Shown: positions 55,114 through 64,000, numbered from the stretch's first letter. The stretch: DNA of 64,000 nt from Dictyobacter arantiisoli (GCF_008326305.1 NZ_BIXY01000023.1:17200-81199); one strand, 5' to 3'. The notes: generated by a model not told the origin, from the sequence alone. Made by a program: numbers and translations.

Positions 55114-56286
55114 ATGAGCAGAAAACTCTTTTTACCACAGGCCGATGGGAGTCTACAAGCCTATCAGACAGGCGCGGCCAGTCCCTATGCGACGCAGGCC
55201 AGCCCATCCCACAGCCGGATCGCCTATGCCGCCGCCCACGTCGTCCTGGATACACAATCCTCCCGACCAGAGCAACTGGATTGGGAGGCGACACTGGCCT
55301 ATCGACATCATCTCTGGTCATTAGGATTAGGTGTGGCCGAAGCGATGGATACAGCGCAACGCGGTATGGGATTGGATTGGGCTACGGCTCAAGAACTGAT
55401 ACGCCGCTCACTCGCTGAAGCCCATAGCCGGCCCGACGCACGGATCGCCTGTGGAGCTGGCACCGATCAACTTCCAGTCACAACATCTCATCCACTGGCA
55501 GCAATCCAGCGGGCCTATGAAGAGCAGTGCGCCTTTATCGAGAACGCTGGCGGACGCATTATCTTGATGGCGAGCCGGGCCCTGGCAGCAAGTGCGCGCT
55601 CATTGGATGACTATATGCAGGTCTATGGAGGCATTCTGACGCAGGTGAAAGCGCCCGTGATTATCCACTGGCTGGGCGCTATGTTTGATCCCGCCCTGAA
55701 TGGTTATTGGGGAGCGCAAGATCTAACGCAGGCGATGGAGAATTGTCTGATACTTCTGACACGCTACGCGGACAAAATCGACGGCATCAAAATATCCTTG
55801 CTGGACGCTGAGCGTGAGATTACCATGCGTCGCCGCCTGCCTGCGAGCATCAAAATGTACACAGGCGACGACTTCAACTATCCCGATCTGATGTTGGGTG
55901 ATGAACAAGGCTATAGCCATGCCCTACTGGGCATCTTCGACGCGATTGCTCCGGCGGCTTCGGCAGCCCTGCACGCGCTGGATCATGGGGATATTGAGAG
56001 CTATAACGCAATCCTTGCCTCTACGGTTCCGCTTGCGCGCCACATCTTTCAAGCACCAACCTACCATTATAAAGCAGGGATTGTATTCCTGGCCTATCTC
56101 AACGGTCATCAACAGCATTTTCGCATGGTCGGTGGCATGGAAAATAGTCGCTCGCTTGAACATCTGGCCCGTCTCTTTGTCCTGGCTGATCAGGCCAAAT
56201 TATTGATTGATCCAGAACTTGCCAGCAAGCGTATGCAACAGCTGCTGGCTGCGGCTGGCATCGCGCAGGAAGGCAGGATATTCTGA
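55114..56286 (+). CDS. DUF993 family protein (DHDPS-like TIM barrel)
   Basis: 390 residues, starting 4 bp after the previous stop. WEATLAYRHHLWSLGLGVAE, MDTAQRGMGLDW and APVIIHWLGAMFDPALNGYWG are typical of DUF993, a family distantly related to dihydrodipicolinate synthase aldolases. KISLLDAEREI contains a Lys that could be the Schiff-base residue. Function not established; the context suggests a retro-aldol or decarboxylating step of a sugar-acid pathway. Its stop overlaps the next start (TGATG). Confidence 0.85.
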   Translation: MSRKLFLPQADGSLQAYQTGAASPYATQASPSHSRIAYAAAHVVLDTQSSRPEQLDWEATLAYRHHLWSLGLGVAEAMDTAQRGMGLDWATAQELIRRSLAEAHSRPDARIACGAGTDQLPVTTSHPLAAIQRAYEEQCAFIENAGGRIILMASRALAASARSLDDYMQVYGGILTQVKAPVIIHWLGAMFDPALNGYWGAQDLTQAMENCLILLTRYADKIDGIKISLLDAEREITMRRRLPASIKMYTGDDFNYPDLMLGDEQGYSHALLGIFDAIAPAASAALHALDHGDIESYNAILASTVPLARHIFQAPTYHYKAGIVFLAYLNGHQQHFRMVGGMENSRSLEHLARLFVLADQAKLLIDPELASKRMQQLLAAAGIAQEGRIF

Positions 56287-57107
56287 TGACAGCATTTACC
56301 AATCTCGACAGGTTGAGTCTGAATCAGGCCACGACGCAACATTGGAGCGTGCGTGAAGCTATCGAGGGCTGTGTACGGGCTGGCATTCCCTGGATCGGGC
56401 TCTGGCGTGCACAGGTCGCGCAGACGGGACTCGCGGAGAGCGCACGCATCGTACGCGATACAGGTATCCAGGTATCCAGTCTGTGCCGTGGAGGCTGGTT
56501 TCCCGCCGCCACAGCCGCCGAACGGCAACAACGCATTGATGACAACCGCCGTGCCATCACAGAGGCCGCAGAGCTGCACACAAAAGTGCTGGTCCTGGTA
56601 TGTGGGCCAGCGCCCGATAAGGATATCCAGGCCGCACGTGGCATGGTAGAAGACGCCCTGAACATCCTGCTCCCTTTCGCGCAACAGTATGGTATCTCAC
56701 TAGCCATCGAGCCACTGCATCCAATGTATGCGGCCGACCGCTCGGTGATTACCAGCCTGAGCGAGGCTAACACGCTCGTCGAGAAGTTCGCCCATCCCTA
56801 TCTAGGAGTAATGATTGATGCCTTCCATGTCTGGTGGGACGCCGACATCTATGAACAGATCAAGCGTGCCAGCGGACATATCCTGGGCTTTCATGTCAGC
56901 GATTGGCTCGTACCACTGCCGGACATCCTTAACGGACGCGGCATGATGGGCGACGGAGTGATCGAACTGCGCAAGCTGCGCACCGCCGTTGACGCCGCCG
57001 CCTATCGCGGTCCCATTGAAGTTGAAATCTTCAATCCAACCATCTGGGACATGCCTGGCGACCAGCTGCTTGAACTCATGGGCCGCCGCTATCTCGCGCA
57101 CGTCTGA
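56286..57107 (+). CDS. Sugar phosphate isomerase/epimerase family protein
   Basis: 273 residues, xylose-isomerase-like TIM barrel: GIPWIGLWRAQV, VCGPAPDKD, ISLAIEPLHPMYAADRSVIT (metal Glu), VMIDAFHVWWDADIY (Asp/His), GHILGFHVSDW and PIEVEIFN (last metal Glu). A divalent-metal sugar isomerase or dehydratase is expected. It overlaps the DUF993 gene by one base, so the three genes are translationally coupled. Confidence 0.9.
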   Translation: MTAFTNLDRLSLNQATTQHWSVREAIEGCVRAGIPWIGLWRAQVAQTGLAESARIVRDTGIQVSSLCRGGWFPAATAAERQQRIDDNRRAITEAAELHTKVLVLVCGPAPDKDIQAARGMVEDALNILLPFAQQYGISLAIEPLHPMYAADRSVITSLSEANTLVEKFAHPYLGVMIDAFHVWWDADIYEQIKRASGHILGFHVSDWLVPLPDILNGRGMMGDGVIELRKLRTAVDAAAYRGPIEVEIFNPTIWDMPGDQLLELMGRRYLAHV

Positions 57108-57198
57108 ACATATGAATCAGGCACAGGCACCGAGAAGAGATGTATCACAGCTCATATTATAAGTAGAATGCCTATAATATGATGAGTGAGACTCAACA

Positions 57199-57443
57199 AG
57201 ATCAGGACGCCGTTCTGCTGTTCTTGGACAATTTTCCCTTCCTTTTACTAATAGCCGTGCGGAGCGTGATATTCGCATGGTCAAAGTACAGCAGAAAGTC
57301 TCTGGCTGCTTTCGCAGTATCGCTGGTGCTGAAGCATTTGCCGTATTCGTGGCTATATCTCTACCCTCAGAAAACAAGGAGCACATGTGTTGACCGCCTT
57401 GGAATTGGCTCTGGCCGGGCATCCTGTTTCCCCCGCTTTCTAA
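57199..57443 (+). pseudogene. IS66 family transposase C-terminal remnant
   Basis: The frame [20 protein letters not shown] followed by [11 protein letters not shown] is a clear IS66 TnpC C-terminal signature. After a frame change, [17 protein letters not shown] and a stop (57441-57443) complete it. At least two frameshifts are needed to read it through (around 57230 and 57330-57390) and the N-terminus is missing. The rest of the 588-bp gap before the RHS gene holds only a promoter. Confidence 0.85.
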
Positions 57444-57530
57444 TACCTTCTAGATGACCTGAATAGTTACTCCCCACTATTCCTTTTTAGAAGAAGCACA
57501 TATAAAGTTTGTAAAGTCAGTGATTATACA

Positions 57531-57558
57531 TTGACTTCCTTGATTGTTATAGTATACA
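57531..57558 (+). promoter_or_regulatory. Candidate promoter of the RHS gene
   Basis: ttgact (57531-57536) and tataca (57553-57558) with a 16-bp spacer, about 140 bp before the start codon. Confidence 0.45.
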
Positions 57559-57695
57559 CTCCTTAATGCTAGAGATTGAAAATCATAGTAATTAGTTAAA
57601 TATCAGTATTTACGTCAATCGATATTTTCTATTATCTACGTTTTTCTTGCCTCTTTTTACTGTATTTTTGTTAGAAAGAAACGGATTTCTTCTCT

Positions 57696-60128
57696 ATGAA
57701 CACGTCTCAATCCTTGCAAGATGATAACGTATCATCACCGTTAGACCGTCCACAAGACTTCACTCGTCACAGATGGACGATCCCTCTTCATCCTGCGGGA
57801 TCAATACTCCGCCTTGCTCTGGTCATGACGATTGTGACCACTGGTCTCTTTTCGAGTTTTCTGAATACCAGATCTCAGGCCCACGCTGCAACAATCACAA
57901 AGTCAGTGCATACAAGTCAATCGACATCAACATCAGCGAAGGCAGCATCATCGACACCGAAGAAGACATCTTCGGCACTCACGGGAACCCAAAAGTTCCA
58001 TCAAAAGCTCCTCGCATTAGCAGCGACCTATACTTCTCCATTTCAAACCGCACCTCAAACCGCGACCCCACAAACCATCAAGCCCATGACGACAACAACA
58101 GGCTATGATGGACTAGGGGATCTCCCTTTTTATGCCTATGTCAATCAGAAAAATCTCACCGATCAAGTCTCGATGAAAGTCAATGTAGCAAATGGCAACG
58201 TACTCTTAAATACATCAGAACTTAACATTACTGGCACCGGACTCAATCTCGCGCTTGGCAGTACTTATAATAGCGAAGAGAATCCCAATGCCTTGCTCGA
58301 TGATGGCAATATGTGGTTCTTCAACAGTGGTCGTAAAACCACTGTTGACCTGAGCAACGTGGCAAACGGGATTACGTTGACTGAAGCCAGCGGGTTCACG
58401 ACGTTCTTCAAGGCAGATAGCGCTAAGGCAAATGGCTTCGATGATGCCCTCGGACTCGACGAATCTATTCAAGCTACCGGCAATGGAACATATACAGTCA
58501 CCTTCAACCAAACTGGTGAGCAATGGGGCTTCAATAGTTATGGGACATTCTTAATAGATGGCGACAAAAACGGCAATGCTATCCAATATAACTATGGCAG
58601 CAACGGCGATTTGACGTCCATCGTCGACACTCAGGGACGAACAATCACCTTCAACCATGGAACCGATGCGAATAACAACTTGCATCAGGTCACCTCCTAC
58701 ACCATCTCAACGACTGATGGCACCAGTAAGACAATCACCCATAACTACACTGCCTTTGCGCTCACATCACTTACCAATGCCGATCAGAAAACGACCAACT
58801 TTCAGTATAATAGCGTTGGTCAGATCACCAAAATCACCGATCCACTTGGTCACAGCACATCATTTGCCTACACGACAGCCGGGCAAATTGCGACCATCAC
58901 TGATGCGAACAGTCAGACGACGCAGTTTGCCTATCATACCAGCACTGATAGCGCCTGTAGTGGGATCGTACCCAACGGGGCATCTGCGTTACCATGTACG
59001 GTCGTTACCGATCAAAACAGCCACGGTATAACGTATGCGTATGATAGCAGCTCATTGCAAGTCAAATATGTAAAAGATGTGCTTGGGCATATCACCGCCA
59101 TATCCTTTGACAGTTCAACCTATCAGGTACAGAGTATCACAGATGCACTCAACAAGCAGACAACCTTTACCTACGATAGCAACAATAACCTGACGTCTTC
59201 AACAGATCCGACAGGAGCGAAGACGCAAGCAAGCTATATGCCCATCAATCAAGCATACTATCCCATTACGAAAACGGATGTACAGGGAAATGTCACAACT
59301 GATGCCTATGATAGCAGTGGCACAGGCACTGCGACCGGTACATTGAGCAGCTATAGCTATGGCTACAGCGGTACCGATCAAACCAATCGCATCAGTAGAG
59401 GTAGTAATACCACCGTGTACACCAGCCTGGGTTTGAGTACAGAGAAAACATCAGCTACTAATACCAACGAGTACATCCGCTGTAGCTGTAGTCTACTCAA
59501 TAGCGAGCACACCACTGCAGGCAACGTCTACTACTACTTATTCGATGGCCTCGACTCCGTTGTAGGAATGACTGATAGCTCAGGAAACCTGGTGGCAACC
59601 TATGGCTATGATCCCTTCGGTAACGTCGGTGGAGGCAGTGTACAGAGTGGAGTGATCAATCCCTGGGGCTACGCCGGTGGCTACACTGATACCACGACGG
59701 GACTCATCAAGTTCGGCATTCGCTACTACGATCCTCATGTGGGACGCTGGACGCAGGCCACACCGATTGGTGGCAGTTTGCAGGAGGCGACGAAAGCCAA
59801 TCCCTATATCTATGCCGATGATAATCCCATTAATATGGTTGATCCAACAGGGGCAAATGCCATTCTCTGTACCTTTGCTTTTGTATTCTTTGGCATTGCA
59901 ATGGTCGTTGCGATTCAAGGTATTGTTGCGCTGGTTGAAGCTTATCTCATTGCTTTTGCCGGGTTTGTCTCCTGGCTCGTTGGAGGCTTCGGTGTCATTT
60001 TAGGCACTATCGCAGCGATAGTAGCAATGAACCTTTATGTCCTTTTCATTGTTTATCAGGTTTACCTTGCAGCAGGAAGTATAGCAGATGGTCCTGCAAA
60101 AATACGATATCTTTGTCGTAGACGATAA
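57696..60128 (+). CDS. Secreted RHS-repeat protein with hydrophobic C-terminal tip
   Basis: 810 residues. A signal peptide or anchor lies at about 30-62 ([20 protein letters not shown] up to AHA). RHS/YD repeats fill the middle (e.g. [40 protein letters not shown]). The core ends in the RHS-associated motif [19 protein letters not shown] and [12 protein letters not shown], after which the tip (about 722-810) is strongly hydrophobic, with two or three membrane-like helices ([20 protein letters not shown]). RHS proteins carry variable toxic tips; a membrane-acting tip is possible. It is short for the family, with few repeats. A small membrane protein gene follows. Confidence 0.85.
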   Translation: MNTSQSLQDDNVSSPLDRPQDFTRHRWTIPLHPAGSILRLALVMTIVTTGLFSSFLNTRSQAHAATITKSVHTSQSTSTSAKAASSTPKKTSSALTGTQKFHQKLLALAATYTSPFQTAPQTATPQTIKPMTTTTGYDGLGDLPFYAYVNQKNLTDQVSMKVNVANGNVLLNTSELNITGTGLNLALGSTYNSEENPNALLDDGNMWFFNSGRKTTVDLSNVANGITLTEASGFTTFFKADSAKANGFDDALGLDESIQATGNGTYTVTFNQTGEQWGFNSYGTFLIDGDKNGNAIQYNYGSNGDLTSIVDTQGRTITFNHGTDANNNLHQVTSYTISTTDGTSKTITHNYTAFALTSLTNADQKTTNFQYNSVGQITKITDPLGHSTSFAYTTAGQIATITDANSQTTQFAYHTSTDSACSGIVPNGASALPCTVVTDQNSHGITYAYDSSSLQVKYVKDVLGHITAISFDSSTYQVQSITDALNKQTTFTYDSNNNLTSSTDPTGAKTQASYMPINQAYYPITKTDVQGNVTTDAYDSSGTGTATGTLSSYSYGYSGTDQTNRISRGSNTTVYTSLGLSTEKTSATNTNEYIRCSCSLLNSEHTTAGNVYYYLFDGLDSVVGMTDSSGNLVATYGYDPFGNVGGGSVQSGVINPWGYAGGYTDTTTGLIKFGIRYYDPHVGRWTQATPIGGSLQEATKANPYIYADDNPINMVDPTGANAILCTFAFVFFGIAMVVAIQGIVALVEAYLIAFAGFVSWLVGGFGVILGTIAAIVAMNLYVLFIVYQVYLAAGSIADGPAKIRYLCRRR

Positions 60129-60212
60129 AAACATCCTGCTATAGTATTTTCTAATAGAAGTGATTGTAAACCGATCGCTGTATGTTAGGAGTTACTAAAG
60201 GATCGTTCACTT

Positions 60213-60261
60213 CGCTCATAATAATGATGAGATATTCATGTGATTATCATTATTATGAGCG
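60213..60261. other. 16-bp stem hairpin between RHS and small membrane protein genes
   Basis: cgctcataataatgat (60213-60228) pairs perfectly with atcattattatgagcg (60246-60261), 17-nt loop. It has no T-run; a weak terminator or mRNA-stabilising hairpin is likely. Confidence 0.55.
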
Positions 60262-60371
60262 TGACTTCAGTAATATAAGCAACGAGGTTGTCATCCTTTG
60301 CCTATAGAGGCCAATGAGTTGTTGTATTTTTGATAGGTGAATATTTGTCATCGAAAGAGAAAGGGAAAGTC

Positions 60372-60671
60372 ATGAAACCAAACTTAGATAGGGTACAGAT
60401 CATTTTAGGTGGTGTTTTCTTTCTATGTTGTATTACCTTCGAGCTATTTTTCGTATTGGGCAAACTTCGTATTGCAAATGGTGTCGCTAATGCCACTATG
60501 CTTGTATTCATAATAGGATGCTTTTATACTGGATTTAAACGTATATCTCAAGCTCGCAAAGAAGGAGTAACAATTTCCTGGCACAAAGAGCGGTGGATAA
60601 GATCAGGCATAATTATATTTATATGTCAGATTCTAGTGTTTATTTCCAACTACGGGAGAATTTACGGATAA
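60372..60671 (+). CDS. Small three-helix membrane protein, possible RHS immunity protein
   Basis: 99 residues from ATG 60372, after AAAGGGAAAG; the frame is open from 60330. Three hydrophobic helices: ILGGVFFLCCITFELFFVLG, ATMLVFIIGCFYTGF and IRSGIIIFICQILVFISNYG. A Lys/Arg-rich loop separates helices two and three. No family recognised. Its place directly downstream of an RHS gene with a hydrophobic tip is where an immunity gene would be; this is an inference from position only. Confidence 0.6.
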   Translation: MKPNLDRVQIILGGVFFLCCITFELFFVLGKLRIANGVANATMLVFIIGCFYTGFKRISQARKEGVTISWHKERWIRSGIIIFICQILVFISNYGRIYG

Positions 60672-60681
60672 ATTATTAATA

Positions 60682-60960
60682 ATGGGTAATTTTGCAGATA
60701 AGATCGCGGTCATTTTTTACCGGAATCGATCGCTTGATTCAGAATAGGTAGTTGAAGTCAAAGAGGCGGATGACGAGACGGATGATTGTAATATGTGTGG
60801 GGCTTCAGGATATCTGGATCTTGCACAGACGCAGGATTGTCCGAATTGCAAGACCAGCGGTCAGATGAAGCTAGTGTTGACCTACGCCATCATACGTCAC
60901 ATCCTGGGACGACCTGCGTTCGATACAGGTCGTCAGGATGATGACTTCTCAATTCTGTGA
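60682..60960 (+). pseudogene. Short zinc-finger-like reading frame broken by an in-frame TAG
   Basis: ATG 60682 opens MGNFADKIAVIFYRN, meets TAG at 60745, and the same frame continues for 71 codons with CNMCGASGYLDLAQTQDC and NCKTSGQMKL (CxxC...CxxC) to TGA 60958. No start codon precedes the zinc-finger part after the TAG. A decayed small gene is most likely; readthrough is possible but unsupported. Confidence 0.4.
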
Positions 60961-60986
60961 ACTGATTTTCAGGGATGCCAGGGATG

Positions 60987-61481
60987 CTAGGAATTCTCGT
61001 GATTGCGCCAGGTACCCATAATCTGCCGTAAAATGGCAAATTCACCAATATGATATGCATTGTGGTCGGCTACCAGTTGCAGTTCACGCACTATCGTTTG
61101 TCCATCTCCATGCGGCAACGGTGTATAAAGATCGAGTGTCTGATCGCTGGTAAGCTCAATTAACGCTTGCAGATCAGCGCGAAATCCCTCCACGGTTTTA
61201 TTCCAGGCCACTTGATCCGCCTGGGCAGCGCGCGCGGGCCAGTAACCGTCCGGCCAGGGCGGCGAGACGTGCTGAGGATTGCGAATAAACTCCAGAATAT
61301 CCCACTGCGCGATGCGTAAATGTTCCAGCAAATGCCAGGGCGTATAGGGCACGTGTGGCGGTCGGGTGTTCGCGTATTCCAGAGGAAATTGAGCAATAGC
61401 GTCGTCAAACGACATATGCGCATTGCCTCCGCGCACCAGCGCCTTCAGTTCTTCGCGGACAACTTGATCATGTTCAGCCAT
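60987..61481 (-). CDS. DinB-like superfamily protein
   Basis: 164 residues, four-helix DinB/YfiT fold. Metal-binding histidines are likely in YTPWHLLEHLRIAQWD (about 46-61) and VADHNAYHIGEFAILRQ (about 137-153). DinB-like proteins are putative metal-dependent transferases, some using bacillithiol or mycothiol. ATG follows AAAGGAG. It stands alone, divergent from a small conserved gene. Confidence 0.88.
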   Translation of the reverse strand: MAEHDQVVREELKALVRGGNAHMSFDDAIAQFPLEYANTRPPHVPYTPWHLLEHLRIAQWDILEFIRNPQHVSPPWPDGYWPARAAQADQVAWNKTVEGFRADLQALIELTSDQTLDLYTPLPHGDGQTIVRELQLVADHNAYHIGEFAILRQIMGTWRNHENS

Positions 61482-61632
61482 ACAAATGCACTCCTTTCAT
61501 ATGTATAGTACGATCCAGAGCGTCCTGTAGAGTTACTTTTTCTCGCTGTGGGTCGTGAAAGCAACATCGCACAATCCAAACGCTGCGTGGCACAACAAGT
61601 CACTGCTATCACGAGCAGAAAGGATACTAGCA

Positions 61633-61878
61633 ATGGGAATACTGCGAGTTCTCTCCAAGCGCGGAGACGATAATTTGATCTGGGATGAAAAAAAGTTACA
61701 AGAAAATGATAGCGAGGCGCTTGCCGCTGTCCACGAGGCCGAGAGGATATTCCAAAAAGAGCGAGCCCGAGGCTCGATGGCTTTTCGCGTCCAAACTGGT
61801 CAACCACCCCAACGCATCGACCAGTTTGATACGACTGCTGAACAGATTGTTATGGTCCCTCGTGTCTATGGAGGCTGA
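61633..61878 (+). CDS. Small conserved hypothetical protein
   Basis: 81 residues from ATG 61633 (AAAGGA upstream; the frame is open from 61555). It begins GILRVLSKRGDDNLIWDEK and ends FRVQTGQPPQRIDQFDTTAE followed by QIVMVPRVYGG. The FD..AE.I..VP...GG ending recalls a family of short proteins of unknown function seen in Chloroflexota and Actinobacteria. It is convergent with the Clp-N/AAA/zinc-ribbon gene. Function unknown. Confidence 0.65.
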   Translation: MGILRVLSKRGDDNLIWDEKKLQENDSEALAAVHEAERIFQKERARGSMAFRVQTGQPPQRIDQFDTTAEQIVMVPRVYGG

Positions 61879-61991
61879 AACGAAGCCCTCTCCTGGCGCA
61901 AGGATGCGCTTCCACCTCTTCTTACTATCCATCTCATCATGTTATTATGCATAAGGAACAACAGAACAGCCCTTCACTCATCCAATCGTCC

Positions 61992-63338
61992 TTATATCCA
62001 TGAGGCGCTGCCACAAGCGTGGCAGTAATGCGATCCTTCCACTTCAACATGCGGCGTGCCACATTGAGGACAGGTCTTGACTAACTCAGCCCCACAATAG
62101 ATGCAATAGTGCCAGTTTGCCAGCCCCTCACGGCGGCAGCTCAGGCAGAGCTTGGTTTGCGCGGCTGGATGAATGGCATAGCTTTCACTCAAGCTTACAC
62201 GGCGCTCAAAATGGCCTGGTAGCAACAGCTTCGGATCTAATCCATCCAGCTTATAGGCGGTTACAAGCACAGCGATGGGCGGTTGCCAGTTCACAGCATC
62301 CAGTTCGATCAAAAGCTGATGATTCAGCGCCACCTGCACATCTTTACGCTCAAGATGGCTAATCTCATCTAGATTATCGATAAAGAGGAGGCAAGGAGCC
62401 CAGGTAGTGGCAAGCTCAAAACTGGTATGTAACAGATTACGAGCGGTTTGCACGACATCCGTACGTTGGAAGGTTGGATATTCTTGCTCAAGCCAGATAA
62501 GATCTTCTTCAGGCACACGATCAGCGTCTAAGGCATTGAGCAAAGAAACGAAGGGAGAACAGGAGAGTGTAACCAGCGAGACAATCGCCTCTCCTGCCAG
62601 CGCCTGTACCAACAGGGTGCGCTCAGTACTGGGATGTCCCAGCAGTAAGGTCTCATCCAGCGTATTCAATTGCTTATCGGGATGAAGCTGGGAGCGCCGT
62701 AAATGCGAGATGACCGGGCGTAACGCATGCCTGGCAGCATTGGCCCCGGCAATATCCGCAAAAGTGACGGTGGGGCGCTCACAACGCAATAAAGTAGGTT
62801 CCGAGATATTTTTGCCCAACCGCTTAAATTCTCGTATCTTGATCTGGATCAACTGATCAATGGCACCCGTATAAGAAGTACCGCTCTCATCCGTCAAATA
62901 GGAAGGAATTACATCCTGTGGAGAGAACATTAACAAGAGCAGAGGCTGTACCTGGGGATGGCGCAGGGCACTTAAGAGGATATATTCCGCTCGGACATAG
63001 GGGCTATGCCGTTGCTCGGCAAACGTGCAGGCCCAATCCAGACATTCTTGCGTGGAGCGGGCGGGCGGTATGGCAGCTTCCTTCTCTGTCTCAACGGGAT
63101 TAGCTTCTATACGCCGGACAATCCCGGTAGCGGCCTTGCGCAAGTCTCGAATATCCATACCCAGCAAGCCAAAAACATTACTCATTGAAACATCATCAAG
63201 CTGCACAGCACTCAGCAAAAGATGTTCGGGATGATATTCGGTCGCTTGCATATATGCTGCGTTCTGCTGGGCTCGCTCGATCAAGCGTCGCGCCAGAGGA
63301 GAAAAAGCAATACGCTGTTCAAGCAAAATAGTGCCCAT
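61992..63338 (-). CDS. Clp-N repeat / degenerate FtsH-like AAA / double zinc-ribbon fusion protein
   Basis: 448 residues from ATG 63338, preceded by AGGAGG; the open frame extends to 63449. About 10-140: two Clp-N repeats (FSPLARRLIERAQQNAAYMQ, YHPEHLLLSAV; CLDWACTFAEQRHSPYVRAE). About 190-395: an FtsH-type AAA region (VTFADIAGANAARHALRPVI, ALAGEAIVSLVTLSCSPFVS, LNHQLLIELDAV, LPGHFERRV). The Walker A is LLGHPSTERT instead of GPPGTGKT and the Walker B is LLFIDNLDE instead of FIDEID, so ATP hydrolysis is probably lost. C-terminus: two zinc ribbons (CLSC...CIYC; CPQC...CHAC). No protease domain. A regulatory or adaptor role in proteolysis is possible. Confidence 0.8.
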   Translation of the reverse strand: MGTILLEQRIAFSPLARRLIERAQQNAAYMQATEYHPEHLLLSAVQLDDVSMSNVFGLLGMDIRDLRKAATGIVRRIEANPVETEKEAAIPPARSTQECLDWACTFAEQRHSPYVRAEYILLSALRHPQVQPLLLLMFSPQDVIPSYLTDESGTSYTGAIDQLIQIKIREFKRLGKNISEPTLLRCERPTVTFADIAGANAARHALRPVISHLRRSQLHPDKQLNTLDETLLLGHPSTERTLLVQALAGEAIVSLVTLSCSPFVSLLNALDADRVPEEDLIWLEQEYPTFQRTDVVQTARNLLHTSFELATTWAPCLLFIDNLDEISHLERKDVQVALNHQLLIELDAVNWQPPIAVLVTAYKLDGLDPKLLLPGHFERRVSLSESYAIHPAAQTKLCLSCRREGLANWHYCIYCGAELVKTCPQCGTPHVEVEGSHYCHACGSASWI

Positions 63339-63565
63339 GAGTGCCTCCTGGATGAAAAGAGAGAAAAACCGTAAGTAGTGAAAAAAGCGCATCGTCGCAA
63401 TTTCCATACAAACACCACATGTCAACGGACGAGAAAAGGTGTCAAGCATCCTTGTGAAAACAGGCCTGCTTTAGCCACTTCATACCTTCTCTGGGGAAAC
63501 GTTTGTCACAGGTAAAATGTAACGCTATCAATCAATGCTGTCTGAGAATGTGTCAGAGTGTCAGA

Positions 63566-63755
63566 GTGTCAGCCTCCCATGGTTTGGTTTCTGTGCATGC
63601 GTTTTCGCACCTGCGGTGCTCAAACATCTTTTTATTGTGTAGAGCAGGAAAGGTGCTGTGCACCTTTCCTGCTCTACACAATAAAAAGGGCGCAGGCGCG
63701 CACGCGCCTGCCAGGCAGGGAGCAGCAAGATCCCGCTGTATTGGGGGGCTGACAC
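63566..63755. repeat. Structured ~190-bp element, copy B
   Basis: Ends gtgtcagcctccc and ggggggctgacac (one mismatch). Central perfect 28-bp stem with 3-nt loop: 63629-63656 with 63660-63687. The ccgtgg/ccacgg hairpin is degraded; gcacc/ggtgc is kept; the right hairpin is longer (gcaggcgcg/cgcgcctgc). Three tandem gtgtcaga-like units (63550-63572) precede it. The gap 63339-63565 upstream holds no gene. Confidence 0.85.
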
Positions 63756-63766
63756 TCTCTGAGAGA

Positions 63767-63896
63767 GTGTCAGCCCCCCGTGGTCTCCACGGTCTCTGTG
63801 CATGAGTTTTCGCGCCTGCGGTGCTCAAAACAGTTTTAGTGTGTGGTCACGGGTCACCCCGAATTGTTCGAACATCGGTTCGAACAATTCGGGGTG
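63767..63896. repeat. Structured element, partial copy C
   Basis: Left half as in copy A (gtgtcagccccccgtgg, tccacggtctctgtgcatga, gcgcctgcggtgctcaaaac), then different sequence ending in another perfect hairpin, 19-bp stem (63855-63873 with 63878-63896) with loop atcg. The right end is absent. Copies B and C meet at a near-perfect palindrome centred on 63761. Confidence 0.75.
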
Positions 63897-64000
63897 GTAG
63901 AAAAAGCAAGAGAAAAGAATGGATGATGCTCAATCCAGAGCCGGCTCAAGGCCCAACGAAGTCGATATAATGGTACGATGGTTTCTTTTAGCTTCTTTCC
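63897..64000. other. Window end, no recognised feature
   Basis: About 100 bp after copy C. tataat occurs at 63965-63970 and could be part of a promoter for a gene beyond the window, but no -35 is clear. Confidence 0.4.

Overview
The window looks like a chromosomal segment of a Ktedonobacteria-like Chloroflexota bacterium. This is an inference from gene content: paired Ser/Thr kinases with baseplate-J-like extracellular domains, a giant MalT/LuxR-type regulator, an XRE-TPR regulator, several secreted cellulases, IS remnants and many families of structured intergenic repeats. I see no rRNA, tRNA, CRISPR array or intact phage.

Layout. 1-9.8 kb: end of a DUF5996 gene, a PIG-L deacetylase, a DUF1992 protein, a HAMP-like membrane protein, an MFS transporter, a 122-bp tandem repeat array, a DUF1838 protein and a single-chain restriction-modification enzyme of the type ISP/IIG kind. 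9.9-11.3 kb: a REP-associated tyrosine transposase (RAYT) gene between two blocks of inverted REP-like repeats, with diverged relatives at about 5.1-5.6, 6.5 and 34.7 kb. 11.4-22 kb: a MurJ flippase with a long disordered N-terminus, then three same-strand genes (kinase, non-kinase, kinase) that share one transmembrane and extracellular C-terminal architecture. 22-29 kb: a recombinase remnant, a DHFR/RibD-like reductase, a haloalkane dehalogenase-like hydrolase, a LuxR/MalT regulator, a transposase remnant and an XRE-TPR regulator.

29.4-46.1 kb is a plant-polysaccharide region: GH5 endoglucanase with CBM3, a secreted flavin oxidase of the BBE type, GH9 endoglucanase, a LacI regulator, GH1 beta-glucosidase and a peptide/oligosaccharide-type ABC importer. 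The secreted cellulases could release cello-oligosaccharides, the importer could take them up and the GH1 could finish hydrolysis in the cytoplasm. The importer's ATPase gene is cut off after about 40 codons and is followed by an Rpn-like nuclease gene.

47-64 kb: FabF, TetR, a ClC transporter with CBS domains, heme A synthase, a zinc-ribbon protein, a three-gene translationally coupled catabolic operon (Gfo/Idh/MocA, DUF993, sugar-phosphate isomerase-like), an IS66 remnant, a secreted RHS protein followed by a small membrane protein, a DinB-like protein, a small conserved protein, and an unusual fusion of Clp-N repeats, a degenerate FtsH-like AAA domain and double zinc ribbons.

The most unusual non-coding signal is a ~190-bp element found near 48.8 kb and twice near 63.6-63.9 kb (the second of these truncated), with a decayed copy at 53.7 kb. 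It has inverted termini and several small hairpins. The two complete copies share a central 28-bp stem with a 3-nt loop whose sequence differs at eight positions while pairing stays perfect.
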